Below, piece after piece: positions 1 through 10,876 of a stretch of 64,000 nt of DNA. Source of the DNA: Symbiodinium microadriaticum. Taxonomy: Eukaryota > Sar > Dinophyceae > Suessiales > Symbiodiniaceae. The position numbers and the translations under genes are program-made. Below the pieces are notes generated by a model. It had not been told where the DNA came from and searched no databases. It saw only the letters and a program-made list of their open reading frames with translations. The stretch's first letter is position 1. Each line of letters begins with the position of its first letter. The stretch spans positions 1 through 64,000 of the forward strand of contig LSRX01001139.1 in the NCBI GenBank assembly GCA_001939145.1. The letters are read 5' to 3'.

Positions 1-129
1 TGCACCAACGTTGTTCACCATTAAGGCCGATGGTCAAGGAGCTGCTGCTGCAGACGCCAGATGCCTCATGACCGAGCCATAGTCTGCCTGGTTAAGGGTT
101 GCTAAGACCTTTGCCCCTACGTTTTCCCT

Positions 130-1356
130 ATGTTGCCAGACATCGCTGATGAGGTTGAAGTTTTCAGTTACACGATCCATTTCGTCGGCCCTCGCCTCTG
201 CGACAAACTTGGATGTGCTGCTGTGCTTCGGAGATGCGAAGCCGGGCAGAAGCTGCTTGTTTGGATGATCCGCAGCAAGGACATCGTCAAGGTGACTTCG
301 GAGAGTTTGTCTCAATGGGCTGCCCAATACGGTCTTCAAATTCGGCGAAACAGCACCAAGAGTGCAAAGATCCGTGCCCTCTGCCAGCTCCCAGATGTCA
401 CCGCAGCATGCACACCGGCCGAGCTCAAGGCTTTGGATGATTTGTTGAATGAGATAGATGAAAAGCGCAGGAAGCGCACAAAGGCCAGCGAGGCCGAAAA
501 TCAGGAGGAGGACGAGGCTCGGAAGTGAAACAAGCTTAGATTCAATCTTGCCAATGATGTGTTTTCTGCTCCAGGCAGATCTCATGGAAGAGGAGGAGGA
601 TGAGACAATGGCAGCCGCCAGACAGCTGCTGGAGCAAGTGCAGAGGCAGGAAGACGAGGACCCCGGTCTATGTAGTCATGCTTCCTGCAGCCCATCATTT
701 CCTGTTCATTAGATCAACGCAGGGAGTATTGAGACGATGATTGGGTCATTGACGTATGTTTTCACGCATTTTTGTGATCCCGTAAACAACACCAAGCAGC
801 AGGATGATGCCGATGCCGAAGGCATGAAGCCTGATGAAGCAGCTGCTGCTGCAGCTGCTGTTCCGGTTCCGGCAGAAGAGCCTGCAGCAGAAGCTCCCGA
901 GGCAGACGAGAGAAAGCGAGCTTCGCGGCGGTTGCTGAGCTCTTGCCAAGCCGTGCCCGGTTTCTTGACGGAGAAGTTCAAGATGAGAGATGATGTGGTC
1001 GTCTCGCATGTGGAGCACCGGTCGAATGTCCTGCCCCTCTTCCAGGTTCGGCTTCCAGGTGACGAGAAGTACGAAGGAAAGCCACGTGGTTGCAGAAATA
1101 GCAGTTGTGGATTGATTACAAATGCAGATTCCAACAGCTTCTGTAACATGTCAGGGTGAATGTACAACAACAACTACAAATGAGGCACAGCTGCAGTGCA
1201 AGCTACAACCCCGCCGTCGACAAAGAGCAGCTGGATGAGGCTATCGACAAGGTCAGTTTGCTGCCGGCCAAAAAACGGTCGATGATGCAAGCATTTTACA
1301 TATGCTACAAGTTTCAAGCCGAGTCCGAAAAAAACAAACGGCGGCGGCTGCGCTGA
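130..1356 (+). CDS. 3' part of a spliced gene, product unknown
   Basis: Four coding-like stretches follow each other on the plus strand: about 273-524, 575-670, about 800-1090 and about 1190-1356. The first has a SAP-like helical segment (SQWAAQYGLQIRRN) followed by charged helices. The second is acidic (run of E). The third is an Ala/Pro/Glu-rich linker leading into LPLFQVRLPGDEKY. The last contains DKEQLDEAIDKVSLLPAKKR and ends with a basic, NLS-like tail (SEKNKRRRLR) and a stop at 1354-1356. Candidate splice sites include a gtgaaa donor at 525, a ctccag acceptor ending at 574 and AG-G acceptors before the later exons, but the phases do not all match, so exact boundaries are open. The 5' end lies outside the window. 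I do not recognise the family. A nuclear, nucleic-acid-related role is only a guess from the SAP-like helix and the tail. Confidence 0.45.
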
Positions 1357-1548
1357 CGAGCTGGCGAGGTGAGTGAAAACAGCAGTCGGTCTTGCTGGCA
1401 TCATGGATTCTCATATTTCATCATATCATTCATCTGATCAGATTCCCAAAGACCCTTTATCGACCAAGCTCATAATGAGCCGTTCATCAAGAACGATTAA
1501 ATGCAGTAGCACCGGATTTCATTAAGAATGCGAAGGGCCGGCTATGAC

Positions 1549-1738
1549 TAAACCCGTCAACCCGTAAACCCTAAACCCTAATCCCTAAACCGTGGCTCTG
1601 CTGAATATGAACTGAATCGCATACATCAAGAAGATTTCGGGTTTAGGGTTAGGGTTAAACCCTAAACCCTCAATCCTCAACCCCAAAGCCTAAACCCTAA
1701 AGCCTAAACCCAAAACTCAAAACCCAAAACCCTAAAGC
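1549..1738. repeat. Degenerate interstitial telomere-like repeats (TTTAGGG/CCCTAAA)
   Basis: CCCTAAA units lie at about 1562-1593. At 1640-1655 the strand switches to TTTAGGG/TTAGGG, and from 1657 it switches back to AACCCTAAACCCT, followed by decayed variants (CCTAAAG, CCCAAAA) to about 1738. TTTAGGG is the plant-type telomere unit also known in dinoflagellates. The tract is too short and mutated to be a working chromosome end and lies inside unique sequence. Confidence 0.8.
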
Positions 1739-2380
1739 GTGCTCAACCAGCAATCCTAAATCAAACCCCGGGCTCTGGACCCTACCCTGCCACGTGGTCG
1801 TGGTCAGCAAGAAATCCCATCACCCACAATAGCTCCAGACTTGAACTGCCACGTCCGACTTAAAATAAAGGTCGAACAAGCCTTCCGTGTGTTGGCGCCG
1901 TAGCACACTGCCTTCGCACCTCAGTCTTTCTACCTGGAGCTCGTTGAACGCCTGTAGGTACCGGGGGAAGGGTTCCAAGCAAGGCTGAACCAATGCTGTG
2001 TTTGCAGCGCAGTCTATATTCTACATCGTTCTCGGTGCACACGGCACCGTGAGTTCCATCTTTTTCAAGCAAAAGCTTAACATCCCGCGATCATCTGAGG
2101 CATCGGGCCATACCAGCCTCACCTCGGAGGGAGTAGACAGATTGGCCAGCTTCCAGTAGCACCACCTGCCAGCCCAAATCACGGTTCCAAAAGCATGTTG
2201 CTCAGTAGGCAAGTGAGCTTGATGAAAGCGAGTAAGGCACGAAGCAGAAAGGAAGGTTCGAAAAGAAACCCGCGCTGTCCATAAATCTCGGCCTGTCAGT
2301 CCAACACAATCGCATGGTTCCCCATCTGGGCGAGCCAGTATCGTCCTTGCCGAGGCACACCTCACACGTGAAAACGAATT
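1739..2380. other. Unassigned sequence
   Basis: No open frame with convincing codon use or recognisable motif. A Pro/Cys-rich open frame on the minus strand (1860-2072) looks like chance. Confidence 0.4.
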
Positions 2381-2475
2381 TCTGCTGCAACTGAAGGAAG
2401 CTTGCGGGATCAGCAGCCTGAAGACAATCACCCCTGACTGCCAAACGTCGACAGCTACCCTGGTGTCTGCGGCGA
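2380..2475 (-). CDS. Possible protein-kinase-like exon fragment
   Basis: Read on the minus strand, about 2411-2460 encodes VAVDVWQSGVIVFRLL. This resembles kinase subdomain IX (D-V-W-S-x-G-V-I-x-x-x-L), where the Asp stabilises the catalytic loop. The frame stays open for about 200 codons, but the sequence around the motif does not show other kinase motifs (no HRD, DFG or APE was found nearby). It could be one exon of a spliced kinase, a decayed fragment, or chance. No flanking exon could be identified. Confidence 0.2.
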
Positions 2476-2879
2476 CACCGGCTTGCAAACATCGAAACAA
2501 CAGTGCACGCGAGGTAAGCCTCGGTTCGCTGGGAAGTCCCTGGCATCCAAACAAACGCATGAAACCGCTAAAATTTGAAATGGCTGACAGCAGGTCAGCC
2601 TGTGCCAAGTGGTCATGCATTCAGGATCTCCAGTGTGGGTTGTTTGTGGTTCGTATTGCCCATACGTGCCAAAACCCCAGTCGTTGGTTTCCCGAGCCGA
2701 GCTGCTGCACACAGGGTTATGCCAACCTTTCTCCAAAAGGTTGCTGAGGAAGGACTGCCGTGTGAGGGAAAATGGGTTTCCAATGACATCGAGAATGCAG
2801 CATAAACAAAGTTCTGTTTTGGTAACCGCAGAATTTTCATGTTGCATGCATTTGCTACTTGCTAGCTAACTATTATCCA

Positions 2880-4400
2880 ACACTCAAACACATTCTGGAT
2901 GAACTTGTTTATACTCTCTTTCGACTAAGAAGCCAGTTTACACCGATTCAGAACTTGGTGATCGCCCCCACACCCATGTATTCGCACACGTATACATATG
3001 TATATATGTATGTCATGTCTTGACAAACTGGCACTCAACCAATGGGAATTCCATCCACACACTGCAATGCCGGCGTATGGGTGAGCTGTCAGTTGATGCT
3101 TGACCGATAATTTAATGACATAATCTTCTGCAGGCGTTTGGGTACCATGTCACTATGTTAACTGCTAACCACAATGTATATATACATATATATATATATG
3201 CATACAGCTTAATTTGATGCAATATCGAATTCTACCGAATCAACTCTCACGTTGCTGTGGCTGGATCTCACCTACTGTTTCACCATTAATCATAGGGCCT
3301 AGCTCAAACACCACCCAATACTGGTACATGTTTGGTAGTCACCCATTAGAGTGATACCACTTAAGCAAACAATCACTGACAATTGAGTCTTTCAGCGTCT
3401 AATGACTAATGGTTAAGTACTAACTCTTTTTGGGGGATGAGTATTGTTGGCAGTATTAAGAAGGAAGTAACAGTGACTACGAAACATGCAGATCAGCGCT
3501 GACATTCCTCGACTGATGACTGATCAATGACTGAGTCATAACTCAGTTAGATGTAGAACCTCAAGGTTGGGTATTGGAATAATGTTAAATTTTCCGCGAA
3601 TGTATACGCTGCACAGATTACTTAGAAGTCGGACTAGCTGCTGCAGAAACACGACTCGACTTGCATTAAGTAACTTCATATAGTTAATATCAGTTAAGTA
3701 CGGCTGAACTTGATCTTGAGTACCAAACAACATGTGCACTCCATACTAGTCTATTGCCGGAACGTTACTATTTGTGAGTTGTGTGTAAGAACACAAATAA
3801 ACGTGCAAACAAGATGCAATTCTCGCTTGTTAACACCATGCACAGGTTACGTACCTAGTGTAATGTGTTGAAGAATAAGTAGATGTCAACACATCTTTAA
3901 ACATGCACCAGTTCTTGATACAGACATAGTATATACATAGTATGTACATATCAAGTGCCTGTCACGACTTAAATTTCAGTATTATAAAAAGACTAGCTAC
4001 ATCATTGTTAAACTGTTAAACTACACGATCGCCACTTTGAAGTATGCAGGCGGGGGTCAACACGTAGCAGATATCAATTGAGCAGCACTAGCACTGAAAG
4101 AGTAATTTGCGGTTGAAAAATCAGGAAGGGGCCATATATACGTGATCGACACGTGTATGGGATGACAACAGTGCTCGATGTCGTACGCATGGTTAACCCC
4201 AAATTCACCGTGAACTCGACATACCTGTTCCCATGACGGCAAAGAGGGGGCCAATAGGGTTTCCTACGGTGACCCCTCTGTTGAAAGGACACAACAAGGA
4301 GCAGCAGTCGGAAGCCAGCCACGAAGCAGTAACACCCTCTGGATCAACGCCGTTGGGACGCCACATTCACCCTCGAACCCCAAACACCTAACCCCTAAGT
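2880..4400. other. AT-rich intergenic sequence with no gene seen
   Basis: About 1.5 kb of AT-rich sequence with short TA/TG-rich simple repeats near 2990-3020 and 3175-3200, and no long or well-composed open frame. Confidence 0.6.
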
Positions 4401-4413
4401 TTTTCATGGGAGG

Positions 4414-4656
4414 TTGCAGGGCTGGCTACCAACAAGCCGAGACACAGAACCCCTACGTCAAAGCGACCTCAAACGTGTGCCATTGGATGTGGCCCAACGC
4501 TTCCAAATCCTTGCCTACACATGGGAAGTGGACTTCAAGGGAGCTTTGGATGGATTCTACATCCCCGACCGCCAGCAGGCGAAGACTGGGCCAGGTGCCC
4601 GCTCCCATCCCCTGTCGAACACCATGCTCCCAGAAGGAATGACAATTAGATTTTGA
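4414..4656 (+). CDS. Small hypothetical exon or ORF
   Basis: An 80-codon open frame with stop at 4654-4656. The portion AQRFQILAYTWEVDFKGALD has protein-like composition with alternating hydrophobic positions, while the N-terminal third does not. It may be a terminal exon entered from an unseen upstream exon. No family is recognised. Confidence 0.18.
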   Translation: MQGWLPTSRDTEPLRQSDLKRVPLDVAQRFQILAYTWEVDFKGALDGFYIPDRQQAKTGPGARSHPLSNTMLPEGMTIRF

Positions 4657-4959
4657 AACACGGTCAACTCTTCATCTTTATTAGCGACTAAGCTCGAGCT
4701 GAAGACTCGAGGTCTAGCTTCAAACTCTCTTGCCACAGCTGCGAGCCAGGGGAGCACCGGTGGCAAAGAGATTTACAAGAGCCTTCAAAGGCAAGACTAC
4801 GCACAATCCTTTTCCAAGGAGCTGCTTCCTACATATACAATTCTCAGAATCAAGGTCTCTCCTCCTGTATAGTAAAATACTCCCCTCATCGTATAGTTCC
4901 CTGCGGTAAGGACCTCTCATGGGGACCTCTAAACTCCCAAATCTGCACCAGCATCTGCA

Positions 4960-5310
4960 CAAGAAAGGCTGTTATTACTCTTACTCTCACCATCATTACA
5001 ACAGTTTTCATGTTACTCTGATAGTACATCCTCTCTTTGTTCATTTAGCCCGCTGCTTGTCATGATTTTCACTATTAAGTATCATTATCACTATGATCAT
5101 CACTATATAGTACCATTTCTTCTTTTTGTTACTGCTAGTAGTTTCACTTTGGTTCTTAAATATCGTTGTCACGACTACGAGTGTGAGTATCTTTGTAATC
5201 ACTAGTTACCACTGCGACTATTGTTATTGTCGTTGTGTCAGCTGGCAGCACTATATCAACTACCATTGCTACTTACGCTGCTGTAACTATGTTGCAAATA
5301 ATTGCACCTG
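4960..5310. repeat. Degenerate trinucleotide-rich (YAY-type) tract
   Basis: The plus strand is dominated by triplets such as cat, tac, act and gtt in loose 3-nt periodicity, for example 'catcattacaac' and 'tatcattatcactatgatca'. This produces long but meaningless open frames rich in C, Y, V and T. It reads as an old mutated microsatellite. Confidence 0.5.
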
Positions 5311-5590
5311 CATCAGTGTACCGCTGCATGAAGAAGGGAGGCTCATGTTTCAGCACGTGTGAAGCGTTGTTCCTCTCCTTAAGGCCACAACCAACATCGA
5401 GTCCGGAAAATGGGCCACGGAAGCAGAAGCTTTTTGAGCTTCAAGGCTTTTTTTTTTTTACAGCAGGCCTCGTACACAGCAGCCCGGTCCCCAGCATCAC
5501 TCGCTCACTGAGCTTCAAGGCTTAAAACTACAACCGGGCTGGTAGTTTGGATTTTCCAAGCGAAAACCACAGCAGAAACCGGCATTGGCT
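5311..5590. other. 3' flank of the P450 gene
   Basis: No gene is seen. A T run at 5450-5459 and a repeated phrase (gagcttcaaggct at 5436-5448 and 5511-5523) are the only features. Confidence 0.4.
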
Positions 5591-6841
5591 TTACCAAGTC
5601 CGTGGCTGCACGCCGATGGTGATGTGCTCAACTGGCGTGTTCGATGTAAAACTAAGGGTCTTTTCAGGCTCTGGCTTCTCCCACGGCATGAAGGCAAACT
5701 TCTGGACTACTCTGGCGATGGCAAGAAGGCCCTCGTACTCCGCCAAGCGCATCCCGAGGCAAATGCGCGGCCCGAACCCAAAAGGAAGCGTGTCGAAGGG
5801 CGGATGTTTGATGATGCCCTCTGGCCCAAGCCATCGGGAAGGGCGATAGCTGCGCAAGTCATTCCCAAGCTTCTTCTTAACCTCAGGATCATTCTCGAGG
5901 ATGTACTGGAAAGGAACGGTGAACTGTGTTCCGGGCGGCTGCCTCTTGCCCGCCAGTGTGAATTCTTCCAGGTTTTCGAAGCCAAGAAATGCAGCTGGTC
6001 CTGTGACCCGAAGCGTCTCTAACCACACCGCACGAACCAAGTGTAGCGACTCTAGCTGCTCAGTGGAAAGCTCCCCTGGCGGCAAAGAGCGCACTTCTTG
6101 TGCCACCTGCTTCTGCAGCTCTTGATCCCTGGACAGGTTGTAGAAAACCCACCCCAAAACCTGGCTCGTCGTGTCTGTCCCGGCAATGAGCAAGACGAGG
6201 ATATTGTCCAGTAGCTCCTGGTTTGTGAACTTGTCGCCTTCCATTGCCCTCAGCTTCTCCGTGATGCTCTTGCCACCGCTGTCCGCTAGCTTCATAGTCT
6301 GCTGACAGCGCTTGTCAAATTTCTTCTTGATTTTGTCCCCGTCGTCAATCCACGGAGCCAGACCCGGTACTTTCCAGTAGGGCAGTGGGGCAAACATGCG
6401 CGTCTGCACGGCATCTTCAAGAACCTTCATATCATCGATGAGGTCAGGGCACCTTGTCTGCAACAAATTCAGCTCCTGTCCAAGTGCAGTCTTGCAGATC
6501 ACATCTGCCGTGTACAACGGCAAGAGGGCCGAAAAGTCCACTTCCTTTCCGGCTGAAACCTCTTTGTCTATCTCTTGAAGGAGTTGCTCCGACACACACT
6601 GCACAGCAGGGATAAGGCTCTCTACGTTCTTTGCGTTGAAGGCAGGGGAAAGGATTCGGCGCTCCCGCTTCCATCGCTCCCCTTCCGAAAAGAAGCTGCC
6701 TGCAACGATCGAAGTAACATTTGCAAACGCGCTGAACCTCTGCATCTTGAAAGAGCGTAGACCAAGAACCACCTTGGCATGCTCCCAGCTGCAGCAGCAG
6801 ACCGTCCGAGAGCCAGCGAGGTCGTACTCATACACGCCTTC
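5591..6841 (-). CDS. Cytochrome P450, large 3'-terminal exon
   Basis: This encodes a haem-thiolate monooxygenase catalytic core. From the 414-residue reading: C-helix WKRERR at 55-60, I-helix oxygen-activation motif AGTDTTS at 218-224, K-helix E-x-x-R as ETLR at 273-276, a PERF-like YRPSRW at 330-335, and the haem loop FGFGPRICLG at 352-361 with Cys359 as the expected iron ligand. All diagnostic motifs are intact and in order. Eukaryotic P450s are usually near 500 residues, so about 80-100 N-terminal residues (membrane anchor and proline hinge) are missing. The frame opens upstream into an acceptor, gacgggcag/gaaggcg at 6842/6841, which argues for an upstream exon; a GTG at 6835 is not a credible start. 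The stop is at 5591-5593. I see no N-terminal exon in the next 500 bp. The substrate cannot be told. Overall shape resembles the CYP3/CYP4-type microsomal clan, but that is inference. Confidence 0.88.
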   Translation of the reverse strand, partial: EGVYEYDLAGSRTVCCCSWEHAKVVLGLRSFKMQRFSAFANVTSIVAGSFFSEGERWKRERRILSPAFNAKNVESLIPAVQCVSEQLLQEIDKEVSAGKEVDFSALLPLYTADVICKTALGQELNLLQTRCPDLIDDMKVLEDAVQTRMFAPLPYWKVPGLAPWIDDGDKIKKKFDKRCQQTMKLADSGGKSITEKLRAMEGDKFTNQELLDNILVLLIAGTDTTSQVLGWVFYNLSRDQELQKQVAQEVRSLPPGELSTEQLESLHLVRAVWLETLRVTGPAAFLGFENLEEFTLAGKRQPPGTQFTVPFQYILENDPEVKKKLGNDLRSYRPSRWLGPEGIIKHPPFDTLPFGFGPRICLGMRLAEYEGLLAIARVVQKFAFMPWEKPEPEKTLSFTSNTPVEHITIGVQPRTW

Positions 6842-6849
6842 CTGCCCGT

Positions 6850-7310
6850 CTTATGTGTGGAGCAACCAAGACAGCACTAAACCAGAAAAAGCGAGGGGGA
6901 AAGAGAGAGGGAGAGCGAGAGCGAGAGCAAGCAGTCACTTTTGAGCAGTGCTCTAGATTCCTTTTTATGTGAGACGGGCAACAAGGAGACCGTTGCACAG
7001 GACCTTGCTGCGATGCTTCCGCACGTCGGGCGTTGTCGTTTCCGCGCATGGTTTCTATAACACATGTCCGGCAGGAAGTACCCACATGGCCAATGTGTGT
7101 TGCGTTTCCGTGCACTAACAACTCCTGGTGCATCTACAGACGCTCGTAGCCTAGGTGTCAATGAGAGCGCGGAGACGCATAGGAGCATCTTTGTGGCGAG
7201 TATCGCCAGCTGGATCATGACTCGTATGCATAGGAAGTGCTGCTTTTACGTATGCACCCAAAATATGCTGATATATGCATCGGAGATCATGACCAGTAGG
7301 ATAAAAGCAG
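6850..7310. other. P450 upstream sequence, probable intron
   Basis: A GA-rich tract (6888-6930) lies beyond the P450 acceptor. On the minus strand it reads as a CT-rich stretch, but it is further from the splice site than a usual polypyrimidine tract. No N-terminal P450 exon with an anchor helix was recognised. Confidence 0.35.
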
Positions 7311-7314
7311 ACCA

Positions 7315-7680
7315 TCAATTCCCCAACCTACCCAATCCCAGTGAACCAAAGACAAGAAACACATTTAGCCACGCCAACACATCCCAATACAGCAACGGCA
7401 GCTGTGCCCACATCCCATCTCCCAGCAAACCAACGGCAACGAATCGAACAACTTGCCATGCCCCACATCCCAGGGAACCGGCGGCAGCAACTCGTCCATG
7501 GTAGCATGCCCCACACCCCCGGGAAAGGCAACAAGTCGTTCATCTTGCCCTGCCCCAACTCTTACCAAACCAGCGGCAACAAATAGTACATCTTACAATG
7601 CTCCACATCAGACAATTAGCATGCCCTGATCCCAGCGGACAGAAGCAAACATCTCGCAAATTCCAGGTGCTCTTGTAAAC
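7315..7680. repeat. Degenerate minisatellite, unit about 45-50 bp
   Basis: Around seven diverged units share the pattern catgccccacatccca-ggaaccagcggcaacaa-tcgtcatcttg. Units begin near 7411, 7455, 7505, 7551 and 7598, with weaker ones at both sides. Both strands give long open frames only because the unit lacks stops. Copies differ by substitutions and small indels. Confidence 0.65.
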
Positions 7681-8147
7681 GAGTTTTCTTTGGGATAGCT
7701 TTTACACACTTTTCGCCCTGAAGCGTTGCTGTAGGGCTCCTGCGGGATTTGCAATCTGCGACGTCAGACAGAAGTCTGCTGGCATCCCCCAGCCAGCTTA
7801 CTACGGAAATCCTGCGTAATTAGAAAGCTGCCCCTATGTCCTAAACTCGGCTTCACTGCAATCAATGTACATAGGGGTGCAATCCAGCAGTTCGGCATAC
7901 CTAGGCTTGGGTTATCAGAGTAACGCAGCAGTCCTCACCATATTTGTCAGACCACTCCATGATTTTGTGAAAGAGTAGCCGGCCATACTGCGTCTCTGGA
8001 AGGACACCGAGTAGCCACCCTCCCGGAACCTGTCGAAATCGCTGTGGCCGGGACTGGAGAAGGAGCCTCAGGTTTGCTGGACAACCACTACGCGAAGAGC
8101 CAGTCTGTGCGAGCGAGGTTCTAGCCTGTAGGTAGCTTCAGCATACT
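7681..8147. other. Unassigned sequence
   Basis: No supported gene or repeat. Confidence 0.4.
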
Positions 8148-8321
8148 TCAGCCACCACCCTTTAGAAGCTTCAAGCTGTAGGACTTTAGGGCAAGGGTGG
8201 CAAGGGGCTTGATGGCGAGCAGAGATGCGCCAGCCCCGGCCAAGACCGCAGCAAGCGCCCGACGTTCCGTGACTATCTGCAGAACAGACTTCATCATGCG
8301 AGGCTCCGCCTTAGTTGGACA
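8148..8321 (-). CDS. Possible small terminal exon with hydrophobic helix
   Basis: The minus-strand frame ends in stop 8148-8150 and contains VTERRALAAVLAGAGASLLA, a plausible membrane-spanning or amphipathic helix, then KPLATLALKSYSLKLLKGGG. The composition is protein-like in the last 50 codons only, consistent with a last exon. No family is recognised. Confidence 0.25.
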   Translation of the reverse strand, partial: CPTKAEPRMMKSVLQIVTERRALAAVLAGAGASLLAIKPLATLALKSYSLKLLKGGG

Positions 8322-8379
8322 TGGCAAATTGCCATCGGACTGGGGCTGAGGAACTTTACTAAAATACTGCATATACGGT

Positions 8380-9736
8380 ATAGTCTATAGTGGTTCTAGA
8401 TGCCACCATGCAAGAGTTCAGAATAGACAGCATGTTACTGTTAATCGTAATGTGCGAATTCAACTGTCGGGTTTAGGACTGGTCTGGTGGTAGCCGTTCG
8501 TTCCATCGAGGGCCAAGCGTCCAGGATCGTCCAGGAAAGTCTCGATAGCTCGGACGACCGAATGCTTGGGATACTTGCTTGAGGCGTAACCTGTAGAACT
8601 ACCCATTGCAGTCTGAGTCTCAGCAATCTCTCACCCTGACTCTGGTGGGACAGGCAAGGACTTGACAGTCTTACTAAAATGACGTGGACTAATAATGATG
8701 CAGCAGCAGTCAGACCATTTTGGGCTGATCGGCCTGGCCGAGATCCCACGCCTTCCGGGAAAAACGGTATCAGAGTTTTCCGACCGTGGAATATGCGCAG
8801 CACCTTCGGGCTGGCGAACGGTGTGAATTGTGTGCAAAAGCAGGCTAGCGCGGACTCTAAAAAAGCATTAGGGGTGCTTTGTGTCTCAAGCAGAAGACTT
8901 TTGCTGTTGTCTCCGTCGCTCACGGTCTCTTCGGCCTGCCATGTGGGTAGTGGCACTGTCGAGCCGCCCGAGGAAGTTACTCTCGACAGCCAGGCTTAAT
9001 AATAGCAACCTTTGTAAACTTTGCCTTGAGGCAACGGCGGCATTCCTCATACGCGGAGGAATAATAAAAAGTAGAATGACGGTAATGTCTTGGAACAAGA
9101 CATACGTGTAGTGACAAGCACTAGAGTCACTAGAGAGGAAATGCAGAGAGTGCAAGAACCAGTTTTACAACATCTCGCAGTTTTTTCATGGAAGCTTGAT
9201 TTGTGGAGCTCTAGGATAAGGTTGAATGGTGTGGCCACTCACCTCTCGATATGGCACACAGATGTACAGTACAGCCTGACGTTATCAACCGTGCCGGACG
9301 GCTGCCCGGACGCCTGCGAGAATCCCCGGCTCGACGGTGCTCGACGTTCAAGTGCGGGGCTCATCCGATCCTTGGAAAACGGCCGCACAATGGCTTCAAC
9401 TCGACTTGCTGGCGTGGGAGCTGTGAGTCTTATGGTGTTTACATTGGACCACCAGGAATCTATGATCCACCGTTTCCTGGCCAAGGCTGAAGTCTCCAAG
9501 CCTCCCATACAACATCAAGCCGATGCACATCATTCGTAGTCGAGATTCGGGACGGGACAAAACGAGGCGAGTCTTGTTTTAATGTTGGCCTGAACATGTA
9601 GCAGGCAAGGAAGCTTCCACTTGCAGCTGAGTTTCCGAACGGTTCCAGGAAGTTCCCACTCATTGGGTGAAGACCTGGACTATTTAGTTCAAGATTTAGT
9701 ATTTGAAGCCTTGTCCGGCGCACTGGTTTCGAAGAC
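8380..9736. other. Unassigned sequence
   Basis: Several open frames of 80-170 codons overlap on both strands with no consistent codon bias and no motif, so none is called. Short unseen exons remain possible. Confidence 0.35.
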
Positions 9737-9799
9737 TTAGGAGCCAACTGCCCCATGGCTCCGCTCGAACCTGGTACCTGGCAGTGCATTGGCACTTGA

Positions 9800-10110
9800 C
9801 CAACATGGCATTAAAACTCTGATCTCAAATGAAAGCATCTCAACAACTCGAACACAGAAATCCACGTGAGCCCTTCCAGAACAACAGTTCTCAAAACATT
9901 GCTTGAACACAGCGAGGCTTTGTACGGAATCTACTGTTGCTGCTTCGAACCGGAAAGCACCTCCACGATTCTGGGTTAATGTCAGCAACTTCTTGCGGGA
10001 ATTTTGGGCGATGGAAAGGAGCTTGCTTGGGGTGCGCCGAGGGTCCACCAAAAGGCTCTCACCTTTCTTTTCAACACGCGCAGTTGGTGTGGTCGTGCAA
10101 TCCACGCAGG
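9800..10110 (-). CDS. Low-confidence hypothetical exon
   Basis: The minus-strand frame (open 9737-10186) has a protein-like middle part, SIAQNSRKKLLTLTQNRGG and VFKQCFENCCSGRAHVDF, with mixed charge and hydrophobic residues. Its ends look non-coding. No known domain; splice sites were not resolved. Confidence 0.18.
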
Positions 10111-10189
10111 TTGCGCGTAAGGCTTGCGTAAGCAGCGGGTAAGCGGCAGTCCGGCTTTCCAACCCAAAGCCCACCGTGGCACACACTCA

Positions 10190-10731
10190 CACCCAGTCTG
10201 CGAACCTAGCGCTTGTGAGAGGGTATCACGGTCTTGCAGCGTTCCCAGGTAGTGAGGCAATGTTTAAGGCAATTAAAGTTTGGGGTTGAGGGTTCAGCTT
10301 GATGCCCCAGTCACACAGAGATTGGAGCAAAGCCAGAATGGCTTCCGGGCAGCACGGCTGTTGAGTTGAGGGTCAGGTTGCCAAGTCATCGGAAATCCAA
10401 ACTCAAACTCCGAGCAAACAGTATCGCTCCGATACCATCGCCGAAGTAAACGGTACACGAAAATTCATACTTCGTATACTCAGCGCCGTTAAAACTGTTT
10501 CTGACAGGCCTTGGCAGGGACAGTCGTTGCGGTTTTGGTTTACCGAGGTTACACGGTTACACACCCATTTGGGTAGTTGTCAAAATGGTTGGTTCCTGAA
10601 ACTGACGCTGATGCGGCACACAACGGCCGAGCTAGTGAACTGTGCTGTCTCGTGAATGCTCAAAACTGACCGTGGCTGGATGCTCGATCGGATAAGGAAG
10701 CAAAGCTGCCAGAAAACCTGCAAAGGCATTT
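10190..10731. other. Unassigned sequence
   Basis: No supported gene. Confidence 0.4.
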
Positions 10732-10876
10732 ACCGAGCATCGATCTTGGAAGCATCCTCCAGCAACTCACAAATCCTCGTACCGAGCGTTGGTCTTAGAA
10801 GCACCTGGCTGCCACAACCCACACCAATCCTCGTACCGAGCGTGGATCTTGGAAGCACGTGGCCGTTGCCAACCGG
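10732..10876. repeat. Short tandem repeat, three units of 49-54 bp
   Basis: Units start with accgagcatcg (10732), accgagcgttgg (10781) and accgagcgtgg (10835). Each continues with (g)atcttggaagcac or close variants, and the first two end in aatcctcgt. Confidence 0.75.

Noticed and set aside
2021-2620. 199-codon minus-strand ORF as a complete gene
   Set aside because: Only a short kinase-like motif inside it looks protein-like; the rest has no bias, so only that motif is listed.
5126-5362. Cys/Tyr/Val-rich 78-codon ORF
   Set aside because: Produced by the degenerate trinucleotide tract, not by a gene.
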